From an uncultured Planctomycetales bacterium (GTDB lineage Bacteria; Planctomycetota; Planctomycetia; Isosphaerales; Isosphaeraceae), in NCBI GenBank assembly GCA_903926465.1, contig CAIYJE010000031.1, positions 1 to 64,000 on the forward strand: a stretch of DNA of 64,000 bases. The letters are read 5' to 3'. Shown here in pieces: positions 28,472 through 37,364 of this stretch (its first letter is position 1; each line of letters starts with the position of its first letter). Made by a program: the position numbers and the translations under genes. Below the pieces are notes generated by a model. That model ran no database searches and was not told the DNA's origin. It saw only the letters and a list, made by a program, of their open reading frames with translations.

Positions 28472-29782
28472 TCAGTGCGGCCTTCGCCCCTGCGTGCTGT
28501 GCGGAAAGAGTTGTCGCTGGTCAATCCGTTGATCGGCCAGAACCGGAACCGGCAGAAACTCGGTCTCCTGGATCAGCGTAGAGTCGGCCGCCACATCGCC
28601 GGCAAGCGCTTCGGAAACCCAGAGCGTTTCCAGTTCCAGTGTGTTCGGAATCACAACCAGCCGAACTTCGGGCCAGGCCACACGCCAGCACGTATCCAGA
28701 CACGCTTTCCACACGTCCAGATCGGTGGACAGACTGATCGGGACCCGCGCCCGGGTGAGAAAATTACTCGTGAAGCTGTTCACACGCATGGGCGTAGGGT
28801 CAATCGCACGAACCAGCCGATCCGTGGTAAGGTCCGCCAGGCCGATCCCGAGCGCATTACCCCGGGTCTCAGGCGAGAGATCCAGCACGGCTAGCCGCGT
28901 AATCCTGGGGCGTGTGAGATCGGGCATCGTTTCCACCCGCTGCCTACCAATCACGTTTGGGTCCAGTCCCGTGCCGCTGTAATTCTTACCGAGTTCGCCA
29001 ACAATCAACGTGTCGATTTGATCAAATGGTAGCCGTCCCATCAGCAACCGCGCCTCATCCAGTAACTGCGGTTCGATCTTGAGCAGCTCGTCGGGCTCAA
29101 TCCCAACCACCTTGGCAATCCGCTCCTGCGCATTCTCCAGCAATGCAATGCCCATGGCGACCGGTGTTTCGCGCAAGAGATGCGCACCAACCTCCGGGAT
29201 CAAGGTTTTGAGACCGGAAAGTCCTAGCTTGTGAACCTGAGCGGCCCCCTGTTGCTTACCCAGGCCCACCACAAGCATCTTCAGCAACCCACTCTCGAAC
29301 TCACCCGTGAACGAGGTATGGGGCTTGATCCGATTCAGAAGCAGAATGCCATCCGCGTTGAACGCAGCGCGATCAAAATGGATCGGCAGTCCAAACCGAT
29401 TTGTGCCCAGTGTAACCGTGTCCATATCGGCCGAGATCGGACACCCAATCGTCGCTTCCGTCACACCAAGCTCTGCCAGCAAGGCTCGCTGACCGTCAGG
29501 GGTACCACCCCCGTGACTACCCATGGCGGCCACCACAAACGGCTTCAGGCCCAGCAATGCCAGGGTCTCGACCGCGCTCCGGGCAATCTCGGCGATCCCC
29601 TGAATGCCACGGCTACCCACCGTGAGCGCAATCCGACCACCCGCTGGAACCCGTTGCTCGATCCGGCTCCCCAGAATTGCTTCGCGAATTGCTGCTGCAA
29701 CGTCACCGACCACGGGCTGGTGATCAAAGATCTGACGAATGCGGGCAAGCCTTGGAAAATCTGCACCTGAATGAAACATCAT
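28472..29782 (-). CDS. LarA-like (DUF2088) nickel-pincer racemase family protein
   Basis: A 436-residue member of the lactate racemase (LarA) N-terminal-domain family. LarA enzymes use a nickel-pincer nucleotide cofactor to racemise or epimerise 2-hydroxy acids. Visible are ALTVGSRGIQGI, the loop VVAAMGSHGGGTPDGQ and NRIKPHTSFTGEFESGLLKMLVVGLGK, with a Lys/His pair where the cofactor would attach. It differs from typical LarA in detail, so the substrate is open. No larB, larC or larE cofactor genes are nearby. The presence of nikR in the same window fits nickel use but they are 18 kb apart. Two adjacent ATGs (29782, 29779) follow AGGGG. Confidence 0.8.
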   Translation of the reverse strand: MMFHSGADFPRLARIRQIFDHQPVVGDVAAAIREAILGSRIEQRVPAGGRIALTVGSRGIQGIAEIARSAVETLALLGLKPFVVAAMGSHGGGTPDGQRALLAELGVTEATIGCPISADMDTVTLGTNRFGLPIHFDRAAFNADGILLLNRIKPHTSFTGEFESGLLKMLVVGLGKQQGAAQVHKLGLSGLKTLIPEVGAHLLRETPVAMGIALLENAQERIAKVVGIEPDELLKIEPQLLDEARLLMGRLPFDQIDTLIVGELGKNYSGTGLDPNVIGRQRVETMPDLTRPRITRLAVLDLSPETRGNALGIGLADLTTDRLVRAIDPTPMRVNSFTSNFLTRARVPISLSTDLDVWKACLDTCWRVAWPEVRLVVIPNTLELETLWVSEALAGDVAADSTLIQETEFLPVPVLADQRIDQRQLFPHSTQGRRPH

Positions 29783-29884
29783 GAGCCCCTGGCCTTCCTT
29801 TGACCGTGATCCTTGTACCCCTCATGAGTCTCGAAACTCCAACCGAGCACACCGCACCAGCTTGCTCAGCAGGGCACCAACAAC

Positions 29885-29928
29885 ACCGCAGGAGCGGGCT
29901 GATCAAGCGATCGGCCTGCTCCTGCGGT
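29885..29928 (-). terminator. Hairpin after the small basic protein gene
   Basis: ACCGCAGGAGC (29885-29895) pairs exactly with GCTCCTGCGGT (29918-29928), with further partial pairing inside. It lies 49 nt beyond the stop of the gene ending at 29978, before the LarA-like gene on the same strand. No T-run. Confidence 0.6.
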
Positions 29929-29977
29929 TCAGTGCTGTCAATCAAACTAGGGATTCAGGAGGTCACCTCCTGGCCGG

Positions 29978-30421
29978 TCACTTGGCTTCGTAAAGAGAGC
30001 GGCGTGCTTTGCGCAGGTGGTCTTCGGTCTGGGTAAGGCCACCAAGGCCCATGACCTTGAAGAGCAGCCGATCGATTTCGGCCTCAAGCTCAGCCCGGCG
30101 GTTACCCGTTGGCGTTACCTTGGTGCTAACGGCCCGGACTCGCTTGGGGGCCGCAATCTTCTTAACCTCTGCCACTTCCTTGACAACCATCCGCTTGGTG
30201 CGCTTGACCTTGCGCTTCTTGGCAGCGCTGGCAGTAACCTTGGCGGGCTTCTCGGAGTGTTTCATTTTGAGCCGAATGCCGCGGACCAGGCTCGCGCTGA
30301 TGCTACCTTCGAGCCCGGTTGCATCCCAAGCCTGGATCACGGCTGAGGGGGTTGAACCTGGGTGATCGGCCAGAAACTGCCTGACGAACGCGGACTTGTT
30401 GACGGGCTCTGAGGCGGACAT
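29978..30421 (-). CDS. Small basic protein with N-terminal helix-turn-helix-like domain
   Basis: A 147-residue protein of unknown function. The first 50 residues (NKSAFVRQFLADHPGSTPSAVIQAWDATGLEGSISASLV and so on) look like a small helical DNA-binding domain that recurs in planctomycetes and myxobacteria. The middle is very Lys/Arg-rich (AAKKRKVKRTKRMVVKEVAEVKK), much like histone H1 tails, and the end forms an amphipathic helix (RRAELEAEIDRLLFKVMGLG). It may be a nucleoid-associated protein. ATG 30421 is preceded by AAGGGA about 6 nt upstream; a longer frame to 30538 would cross a perfect palindrome at 30466-30486. Confidence 0.75.
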   Translation of the reverse strand: MSASEPVNKSAFVRQFLADHPGSTPSAVIQAWDATGLEGSISASLVRGIRLKMKHSEKPAKVTASAAKKRKVKRTKRMVVKEVAEVKKIAAPKRVRAVSTKVTPTGNRRAELEAEIDRLLFKVMGLGGLTQTEDHLRKARRSLYEAK

Positions 30422-30465
30422 AGGAATCCCTTGGTGCTGAAACTGTTTGAGACTCAGACCTACAA

Positions 30466-30486
30466 GAGACGTCACGATGACGTCTC
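30466..30486. promoter_or_regulatory. Perfect palindrome upstream of the small basic protein gene
   Basis: GAGACGTCA (30466-30474) and TGACGTCTC (30478-30486) are exact complements around CGA. It lies 45-65 bp before ATG 30421, where an operator or a 5' leader hairpin would sit. No regulator can be named. Confidence 0.45.
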
Positions 30487-30987
30487 CTGCAACAGCCATA
30501 AACGGTTGACAAGAATTGTAACGTCGAGCGCGGGACAATTGAAACCGTTTGTCGCCCCGTTTGTGTCATGAAATGGATAATGCCTCTCACAATCGTGACA
30601 AGACCGTTCAAATTGATTGCAAAATCTGAATTCGGCAGCTCCTAAAAACTGGTGCTCATCGGGACTTCAAACAGGCTGCTGGTCAAACGGTACCGGACCA
30701 CACCGAACCTGAACGTTCTCCCACAGTGTGAATCCTGAAACGAATTCACGGACTAGATTCATGACCAGGCATAGAGACGTATCCGCAGGTGTCAGGACGA
30801 GCAGCCGATTGTGATCTTGGTTCCTGACGGTTGGTCTTCGATTCCTGATAACCTTTGTTCAAAAGTTAGGTGGTGCTGCCCCCCATATGATTGACCCGAT
30901 GAAGGAACACCGGCGATAATTGCGACCCTGATTGCGGGGGACGAACTCTCGCTGGGTCCCAACATAGGCCTCTGGAAGCACGGCTCC
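30487..30987. other. Divergent intergenic region upstream of ribF
   Basis: About 500 bp between the small basic protein gene and ribF. I looked for the conserved blocks of an FMN riboswitch and did not find them. No other RNA or coding signal is clear. Confidence 0.4.
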
Positions 30988-31932
30988 TTGTTTATCGTCT
31001 CGAACTTAGATCCACAACCGGGCGCCACTCAGCGAGCCTATCTCGCGGTTGGCAATTTTGACGGTGTTCACAGAGGCCACCAGGCGCTGATGACTCGCCT
31101 TCGGGAGCGGGCGGAACAGTCCAACGCCAGGGCCATTGCGTTGTCGTTTGATCCCAGGCCCGTGGATCTTTTGCGGCCTGGACTGGCCCCGGCTCCGATA
31201 ACCTGGCCAGAGCGCAAGGTTGAACTGCTCTTACAGGCGGGGGCCCACGATGTTGGGTTCTTCAAGACCGGCCCCTGGTTGCTGGGCCTGACCGCGCGTG
31301 AGTTTTTCGACCAAATTCTGGTCGGATTGTTCCATGCCCGTGGAATGGTTGAGGGGCCCACCTTCGGCTTCGGCCGCGATCGTGGCGGCGATGCGGAATT
31401 GCTTGGCGAGTGGTGCCAGCGTGCGGGCATGAACTTTGAGGTGGTTCCCCCTCTCGAAGTTGATGGCGGCCTGATTACCACAACCCGAATCCGGAATGCG
31501 CTCTCCAAAGGGGATGTGGCTTCGGCCCTGCGCTGGCTTGGCCGACCCCACCGAATTCTGGGGCGTGTCGTCCGTGGCGAAGGACGAGGCGTGGGCCTGG
31601 GGTTCCCTACTGCCAATCTGGACGAAATCCAGGGCGTTGTCCCCAATCATGGAGTTTACGCCGCATGGGCCGCTGAGGAAGGCGCTTCCATGCGCTACCC
31701 CACCGCTGTTCACGTTGGCCCCAACTCCACCTTCGGTGCTACCCAATCTACGGTTGAGGCCCATCTGCTGGATTTTTCTGCCGACCTCTACGGCCGCAAA
31801 TTGAACCTGGACTTCATCGCACAGATCCGGGGTACACGCCGCTTCCAGGATGTTCCCGCGCTTCTGGCACAAATTGCGGACGATGTCCAGCAAACGCGTG
31901 CGCTACTGGCACCTGACGCTTCAGGCCGATAG
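30988..31932 (+). CDS. ribF: Bifunctional riboflavin kinase / FAD synthetase
   Basis: Makes FMN and then FAD from riboflavin and ATP. The N-terminal FAD synthetase (nucleotidyltransferase) domain has LAVGNFDGVHRGHQALM, with the HxGH-type site, and TTTRIRNALSKGD, with the (I/T)xSxxR-like motif. The C-terminal riboflavin kinase domain begins near residue 185 (LGRPHRILGRVVRGEGRGVGLGFPTANL, containing the GFPTAN motif), then YAAWA, VHVGPNSTFG and EAHLLDF. The length (314) is standard. The start is TTG 30988; no good ribosome binding site is seen. The orphan exported protein gene follows 147 nt later. Confidence 0.95.
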   Translation: MFIVSNLDPQPGATQRAYLAVGNFDGVHRGHQALMTRLRERAEQSNARAIALSFDPRPVDLLRPGLAPAPITWPERKVELLLQAGAHDVGFFKTGPWLLGLTAREFFDQILVGLFHARGMVEGPTFGFGRDRGGDAELLGEWCQRAGMNFEVVPPLEVDGGLITTTRIRNALSKGDVASALRWLGRPHRILGRVVRGEGRGVGLGFPTANLDEIQGVVPNHGVYAAWAAEEGASMRYPTAVHVGPNSTFGATQSTVEAHLLDFSADLYGRKLNLDFIAQIRGTRRFQDVPALLAQIADDVQQTRALLAPDASGR

Positions 31933-32079
31933 CCTCCGCCAAAGCCCGCTCGCGCTGGATTCGGGCATCAGAGTGTCGATGCGCAGGTCCTGAGCAACGA
32001 TACTGCTAACTGGCGGATTGCGAACGACGGTGATTTCCTCACCGCAAAACGCGTTGCTATTCCCAGAGAAAGGCTTCAG

Positions 32080-34905
32080 ATGCGCCACAAATGCCCCCCC
32101 ATGGTCGCGGCTGCCTGGCTCTTGAGTGCCGTATTTTCAGCAATCTCTTCAGCATCCGTGCGATCAGACGACCGTGTTTGCAACCTACGGGTGGCCGATC
32201 TCGAAATTCTGGAAGGAACCCTGGAAGATGAGGCTGTGCCTGATCACGAGGCTGATAACTGGACCAGGTGGGGGTTTGATCCGCTCGTGCTTGCTCGCGT
32301 TCCTTACGTGACACTCGAGGGGCAAGGAGAGGCCTTTCTGTCGTCGGGAGCGTTCGATGCTCCGAACCCGTCACAATCGCCACGGGATGCCAATTTACCT
32401 GAGCAGATCCTGTCGATTCGGGTACCCGCTGGTCAGTCCGTGGTTCGTGGCACGCTGTTTCGGCCCAACCAGAATGGCCAGGGCATGGTTGCGGTTCGGT
32501 TTCGATTCAATCCGACCGGTGCCGGCCTGGATCATTCGAATTCGCGGTTTTTGCTGGCCAAGGCGGTCCATTACCAGGCGCTGGTGAATCGGCAACTGCC
32601 GGGGGCGGCCTGGTTCCGTTACCAGCAGAAACAGGCGTTGAATCTTGCCGGGCGAGCAGGTGTTCCCCTCAATCCCGGGTTCCGTCAGGGCGGGGAAGAG
32701 GCGTTGGAAAGAAGTCTGGCGTTTTTTGGTGGCAACCGGGCCATCCGTGAGAATTTGCAGCTTGAGCGTGAGATTGTCGAGCGACCGGGCGCGGGCCCAC
32801 AGGACCTGACACCCACGGTGTCTGTAGAAACGATCCCAGGGATCAGTGTTGCGGCCATCGACTGGGCATCACGAATCGCCGGTAAAACCCCAGAGCTAGA
32901 TCCACTGGCGGCCGCAATTCCGGCCGATCAACATGCGGTCTTTTTCCCGCATCTGGAGGCGGTTCTCACTCTGTCCAGGGTCCAGAATTTACACGGTTCA
33001 CTGCCGGCACTCCGGATACTTGCAGACGCAAGCGCAGGTCGCGACCTATTTGATCGATACACTCGGGAACTGGCGATTGGCCCTGACAGTCTGGCCGCGC
33101 TCCGCCAAATCCCCTCCATCCGTTCGCTGGCGGTCACTGGATCTGACCCATATTTCGAGGAAGGAACAGATGTTGCGATTCTCTTTGAGACAACCGACCC
33201 GGCTCCCCTCATCAACCTCCTGCGACAGCTTTACGAAACCCGCAAGGCCGACCAGCCTGATGCAATCTTCCAAGAGTCTCGGGAGGCCAATCAAACTCAA
33301 CTGTTGTCACTGGTGGCACCGGCTGGTGAGGTTCAGTCCTACACAGGCGTTGCAGGTTCAACCGTCGTCCTTACTAACTCCGCAGCACAGCGCCACAGGA
33401 TTCTGGAAACAATCGCCCGAACCAAACCCTGTTTGAAAGATGTTCCGGAGTACCTTTTCTTCAGGGACCGATACCGACGTGAGCCTGAATCTGAGTCGGC
33501 ATTCCTGGTGCTCTCCGATGAAACCATCAGACGCTGGTGCGGACCGCGCTGGCGTATTGCCGCCTCACGTCGAAGGAGGGCGGCCACCTGGCTGGCTGAA
33601 ATTCAGTCCGCGCACGCTTCCGACGTGGTTCTGGGCCGGAAAGCCGAATCGCTTGCAGCTCCAACCGGGGCCCTTCCTCTAGGCGTGCTGGACTGGTCAA
33701 CCCAGGGAGTCCATTCTTCAACCTACGGGCGGACTCGTGCTCTCAAACCAATCCTTGAGATCCCGCTTGAGCAGGTTACCCTGGCAGAGGCAAACGCTTA
33801 CGCCTTCTGGCGCGACGGCTACCAGCGCAACTGGCGCGGCGTGTTTGATCCGATCGCCGTTCGAGTCTCCGCCAGTGACGAGCGGCTTGAGACCGATCTG
33901 AGCGTGATGCCCCTGATCACGTCCAGCGATTACACACCCCTGATCCAGCTTGTGGGAAATTCGAAGATCTCGGCCACAGCCGGCGATCTTCACCCCGAGT
34001 CGATTTTTCACGCGATCATGGCCATTGACCAGAAGTCTCCTCTATTCCAGCAAGGGAATGTGCTCGCCGGCTCGGTTGTGCAGGGGCTAGGCACCACGGC
34101 CCTGGGATGGGTTGGGGCTACCATGTCCCTGTTTCTGGATCAGGATCCGTTCTGGGACGAGCTGGCCCAATCAAAATCCTCCGAACAATTCTTGGGCCAG
34201 AATCTCACGCGTGCACCGGTGGCACTTCATGTAGACGTGACCGATTCCGTCAGGCTAGCCCTCTTCCTGAGCGCCCTGCGATTGTTCGCCCAGCAGTCAG
34301 CCCCTGGGGCCCTGACCTGGACGAATCCAGAATATCAAGGCAAGCCTTACGTCTGCGTCTCGGCCGGCGCCAATGGCCCAGTGAGCGGACTCGAGCTCTT
34401 TTACACATCAACCCCGCGGTCGCTACTGATCAGCCTGAACGAAAACGTGATCCACCGGTTTCTGGATCGACAGGAAAAACCGGCATCCGATCAGCCAAGG
34501 GATGCATGGCTGGGAGAGAGTGTATCGGCACGGATCAACGCGGACGGAATTCGGACAATTGGGCATGCTGCCGGCAGTACGTTTACTGAGCAACTCCAGA
34601 TTATGGCCTGGAACAATTTGCCCATCCTGAACGAGTGGAAACGGCTTTATCCAGACCGAGATCCGGCACAGGTCCACCACGAACTGTGGGGCGAGACCCT
34701 GCGCTGTCCTGGCAACGGCCAGTATGTCTGGAATGACCAATGGCAAACGATGGAATCAACCGTTTTCGGTTGCCCGGCCGAGCCCAAGCAAGCAGACGAC
34801 ATGGCGCAACCGCTGTTCGGCATTGATCAGGCGGGGATGGGGGTTTCGTTTGGCGAGGGTGGCCTAAGAGGCCGGTTGCGGCTCGACTGGACCAAAGCCC
34901 GCTGA
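32080..34905 (+). CDS. Large exported protein of unknown function
   Basis: A 941-residue protein. The N-terminus (about 30 residues, WLLSAVFSAISSASVRS) looks like a signal peptide. I recognise no domain. The architecture includes a beta-rich N-terminal part with VSVETIPGISVAAIDWASRIAG and a long middle where repeated phrases such as LAVTGSDPYFEEGTDVAILFET and GSTVVLTNSAAQRHRILETI resemble planctomycete proteins of unknown role that often carry this kind of helical/strand repeat. There are few cysteines. It follows ribF on the same strand and ends at a long hairpin. It is likely a planctomycete-specific periplasmic protein. Confidence 0.75.
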   Translation: MRHKCPPMVAAAWLLSAVFSAISSASVRSDDRVCNLRVADLEILEGTLEDEAVPDHEADNWTRWGFDPLVLARVPYVTLEGQGEAFLSSGAFDAPNPSQSPRDANLPEQILSIRVPAGQSVVRGTLFRPNQNGQGMVAVRFRFNPTGAGLDHSNSRFLLAKAVHYQALVNRQLPGAAWFRYQQKQALNLAGRAGVPLNPGFRQGGEEALERSLAFFGGNRAIRENLQLEREIVERPGAGPQDLTPTVSVETIPGISVAAIDWASRIAGKTPELDPLAAAIPADQHAVFFPHLEAVLTLSRVQNLHGSLPALRILADASAGRDLFDRYTRELAIGPDSLAALRQIPSIRSLAVTGSDPYFEEGTDVAILFETTDPAPLINLLRQLYETRKADQPDAIFQESREANQTQLLSLVAPAGEVQSYTGVAGSTVVLTNSAAQRHRILETIARTKPCLKDVPEYLFFRDRYRREPESESAFLVLSDETIRRWCGPRWRIAASRRRRAATWLAEIQSAHASDVVLGRKAESLAAPTGALPLGVLDWSTQGVHSSTYGRTRALKPILEIPLEQVTLAEANAYAFWRDGYQRNWRGVFDPIAVRVSASDERLETDLSVMPLITSSDYTPLIQLVGNSKISATAGDLHPESIFHAIMAIDQKSPLFQQGNVLAGSVVQGLGTTALGWVGATMSLFLDQDPFWDELAQSKSSEQFLGQNLTRAPVALHVDVTDSVRLALFLSALRLFAQQSAPGALTWTNPEYQGKPYVCVSAGANGPVSGLELFYTSTPRSLLISLNENVIHRFLDRQEKPASDQPRDAWLGESVSARINADGIRTIGHAAGSTFTEQLQIMAWNNLPILNEWKRLYPDRDPAQVHHELWGETLRCPGNGQYVWNDQWQTMESTVFGCPAEPKQADDMAQPLFGIDQAGMGVSFGEGGLRGRLRLDWTKAR

Positions 34906-34920
34906 GAGTGAGTGACTCTT

Positions 34921-34970
34921 GTTGGACCAGGGACAGACCTCTGCCTGGCGCAGAGCCTGCCCCTGGTTCA
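34921..34970. terminator. Long hairpin between convergent genes
   Basis: TTGGACCAGGG (34921-34931) pairs with CCCTGGTTCAA (34960-34970, one mismatch), with a second stem TCTGC/GCAGA inside. It lies between the 941-residue protein gene and the RMND1-like gene and includes the latter's stop codon, so it can act in both directions. There is no clear T-run. Confidence 0.65.
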
Positions 34971-36065
34971 ATGCCTGAAGATGGCCAGCAGAATCTCAAG
35001 CGCAATCAGCATGATCACAATCACTTCCAGTCCCTCTAACCTGCGGCCACTGGCCTGCTGGGTCAGCAGGTCGTACACATCTCCCACGGTGTCAAGCTTG
35101 CGCCTGATCGACTGCTGCCACTCATCCAGGTGGAAGCGGGCCGACGCCATGGCGTAAACGCGTGAGAGGTACTGATCTCCGATGAGCTTGAGGGCGTTAT
35201 CGGCACGCTCGAACAGGCTGGTGGCTTCCAGCTCCAGTTCACGGACACGCCTCATGGCCTCGGCATTGGGATTGCTGAACATCTCCGTCCATTGACGCCG
35301 GCCCCCGTGGCGGATTTGCTTGTAGGCGGCCTCCAGGCGATCGTCCAGGCGATCGTCAATGTGCCGGAACTCCAGAAGTTGCACATTGGCAAATTCAATC
35401 ACCTGCAAGGTGTCTCCACACTCACGGTCGGCCACCAAACCGGCGGCCCAGTCCAGCATCACCAGGTCGTTCGTCGAGTAACAGAGATGAAGCCGAGTGG
35501 CCTCCCGGACTTCCTCTGGACTGAAGGGGGAAGATTCAAGCCGAACCAGCCCAGCCAGCCAGCTCGCATGGGCTTCAAGCCAACCTGGCTCAACTTCCTC
35601 AAACTGAAAAACGATGAATTCTTCGCTCAGCTCACTGACTTCAAAATTCTCGACGAGCGATCGAATCCGCTCAAGCCAGGGGGCCAGAGTCTGCTTCGCG
35701 GCTTCGGTAAGGGGGGCAGAATCGGCGAGCTCAACCGCCAAGCGGGTAAGATCCGCAGGCGAAATCAGGATCGCGTGCTGGATCGTCAGTGAGGCGGCTC
35801 CAAAGTCAAACAGAGAAAGCTCCCCGCGCGGAGGACTGGTCGCCTGGGGAGCGCCCGGTAACTTCAGGCCCGAGACATCCACGGCAACCCGTAGCGGAGC
35901 TGGACGATAACGGATTGACTCCGGTGTTCGTCGCCGCCTGGACAACGCGGCAGATTCACCAGCCAGCAACTCCCGACCCCGCTCCAGGTCGATCTCATAA
36001 CCCACGTCAAAGGCAAACGCGAGGTGAACGACGACCCGAAGTTCCGCAGTATCGAGTTCCGGCAT
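34968..36065 (-). CDS. RMND1/Sif2 (DUF155) family protein with C-terminal membrane anchor
   Basis: A 365-residue member of the DUF155 family, which in eukaryotes includes the mitochondrial RMND1 and yeast Rmd1/Sif2. Matches are a long central core (FGAASLTIQHAI, LERIRSLVENFEVSELSEEFIVFQFEEVE) and the C-terminal helices RRKLDTVGDVYDLLTQQASGRRLEGLEVIVIMLIALEILLAIF, ending in a single membrane segment, as is usual. Bacterial members are poorly studied. ATG 36065 is chosen over one at 36107 for its position at the start of the conserved core; no strong ribosome binding site is seen for either. It converges on the 941-residue protein gene. Confidence 0.8.
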   Translation of the reverse strand: MPELDTAELRVVVHLAFAFDVGYEIDLERGRELLAGESAALSRRRRTPESIRYRPAPLRVAVDVSGLKLPGAPQATSPPRGELSLFDFGAASLTIQHAILISPADLTRLAVELADSAPLTEAAKQTLAPWLERIRSLVENFEVSELSEEFIVFQFEEVEPGWLEAHASWLAGLVRLESSPFSPEEVREATRLHLCYSTNDLVMLDWAAGLVADRECGDTLQVIEFANVQLLEFRHIDDRLDDRLEAAYKQIRHGGRRQWTEMFSNPNAEAMRRVRELELEATSLFERADNALKLIGDQYLSRVYAMASARFHLDEWQQSIRRKLDTVGDVYDLLTQQASGRRLEGLEVIVIMLIALEILLAIFRH

Positions 36066-36224
36066 GATCTCTAGACCTCGACCTTTGTTTTCAAGAACTC
36101 CGAACACGTCTGGCTCAGCCTATGCCAGGCCGCGAACGCTCCGGCAACCACAACACATCGGCGGCTTCTCTGAGATCTCTGTCGTTCCGGTTTGATACTC
36201 GCCATCCCCGTAAGAATCATTCTC

Positions 36225-37364
36225 TCAATCATCGAGCGCAGATTCGAGTAGCTGGCAACTTCGAGCCTTGATAATAAGCTGAACCTCTGCCTCTGGGTTC
36301 AGATGGAGCGATGGGATGGAGGCCGCGACCACACTGACTGTCCAGCGCACGTCTCCGGTTCGCACCACCACCTCCGCCTCACCATCATGCGGAAAGATCT
36401 GCTCAACACGGCCGGGCAAGATATTCCGCGCACTAATCCTTCCCGCCAGGCTGGTGGCCGTCTCAAGCCCGAGCAGGATCTCATCGGAACGCACAACCAC
36501 GCGCAACGGCACCCCAACAGCAGCCTCCTGGTAAGGAACCGTGAGTTGCAACCCGTGATCGCCCGCCAGCCGCACCACGGTCTCTCCGTCGGCTGGGTTC
36601 TGACGTTCAACGAACGCTGGGATCAGGTTGCGCACTGGTTCTCGCCAGGCATGCCGGCCAAGGCTGGCACTGGTAAGAACCTGAAGCGGTGGCCCTTCGG
36701 CCCGGATGGTCCCACCCTCCAGATGAAAAAGGCGGTCGCCAACCGCGAGGGCCTCGGCTGGACTGTGGGTGACGAGCAAGATTGGGAGCTTCTCAACACG
36801 CTGGATCGTTCGAAGGCGGTCCAGCAATTCAAACCGCGCTGCGAAATCGAGTGCGGAAACCGGCTCATCGCAAAGCAGCAACGCCGGCCGTGGAGCCAGG
36901 GCACGCGCCAGGCCCACACGCTGGCGTTCGCCACCAGAAAGCGTTTCTGGATATCTGGTGAGCAGACGGTTGATGCCGCAAAGGTCCGCAACCTCCTGGA
37001 CCCGCGCACGGGCTTGGTCTGCCGCCCAACCTTGAAGCCCAAAGCCGATGTTCCGCCGGGTATCAAGATGCGGAAACAAGGAGTCACGCTGATCGATATA
37101 ACCAATCCCTCGGGCTCGCAACGGCATGTTGAGCCGCTGATCCGAATCAAACAGCGTGCGGCCAGCCAGCACAATCCGGCCAGACTCTGCAGGCATAAAC
37201 CCGGCGATCAGATGCAGCAAACTAGTCTTGCCCGCGCCAGAGCGACCGAACAGAACGCCACACTCGGATCCCAGTGCCAACTGAATAGTCAGTTTCAACT
37301 GAGAATGAACCTGCTTTACCAGCGATACCTGGAGCATCTCGCGGATATCTTCCCACTCTCTCAA
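36225..37364 (-). CDS. modC: Molybdate ABC transporter ATP-binding protein ModC
   Basis: The ATPase subunit that powers molybdate import. Walker A is GRSGAGKTSLL, the ABC signature LSGGERQRVGLARAL, Walker B LLLCDEPVSALD, and the H-loop VTHSPAEA. A C-terminal TOBE/MOP region (about residues 280-375) that binds oxyanion follows. Start uncertain: TTG 37364 overlaps the modB stop by 4 nt, whereas ATG 37337 (MLQVSLVKQ) matches the family N-terminus better. It is coupled to modB. No gene for the periplasmic binding protein ModA is seen. Confidence 0.88.
   Translation of the reverse strand: MREWEDIREMLQVSLVKQVHSQLKLTIQLALGSECGVLFGRSGAGKTSLLHLIAGFMPAESGRIVLAGRTLFDSDQRLNMPLRARGIGYIDQRDSLFPHLDTRRNIGFGLQGWAADQARARVQEVADLCGINRLLTRYPETLSGGERQRVGLARALAPRPALLLCDEPVSALDFAARFELLDRLRTIQRVEKLPILLVTHSPAEALAVGDRLFHLEGGTIRAEGPPLQVLTSASLGRHAWREPVRNLIPAFVERQNPADGETVVRLAGDHGLQLTVPYQEAAVGVPLRVVVRSDEILLGLETATSLAGRISARNILPGRVEQIFPHDGEAEVVVRTGDVRWTVSVVAASIPSLHLNPEAEVQLIIKARSCQLLESALDD

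Noticed and set aside
30540-30987. FMN riboswitch upstream of ribF
   Set aside because: The conserved riboswitch blocks are not present.
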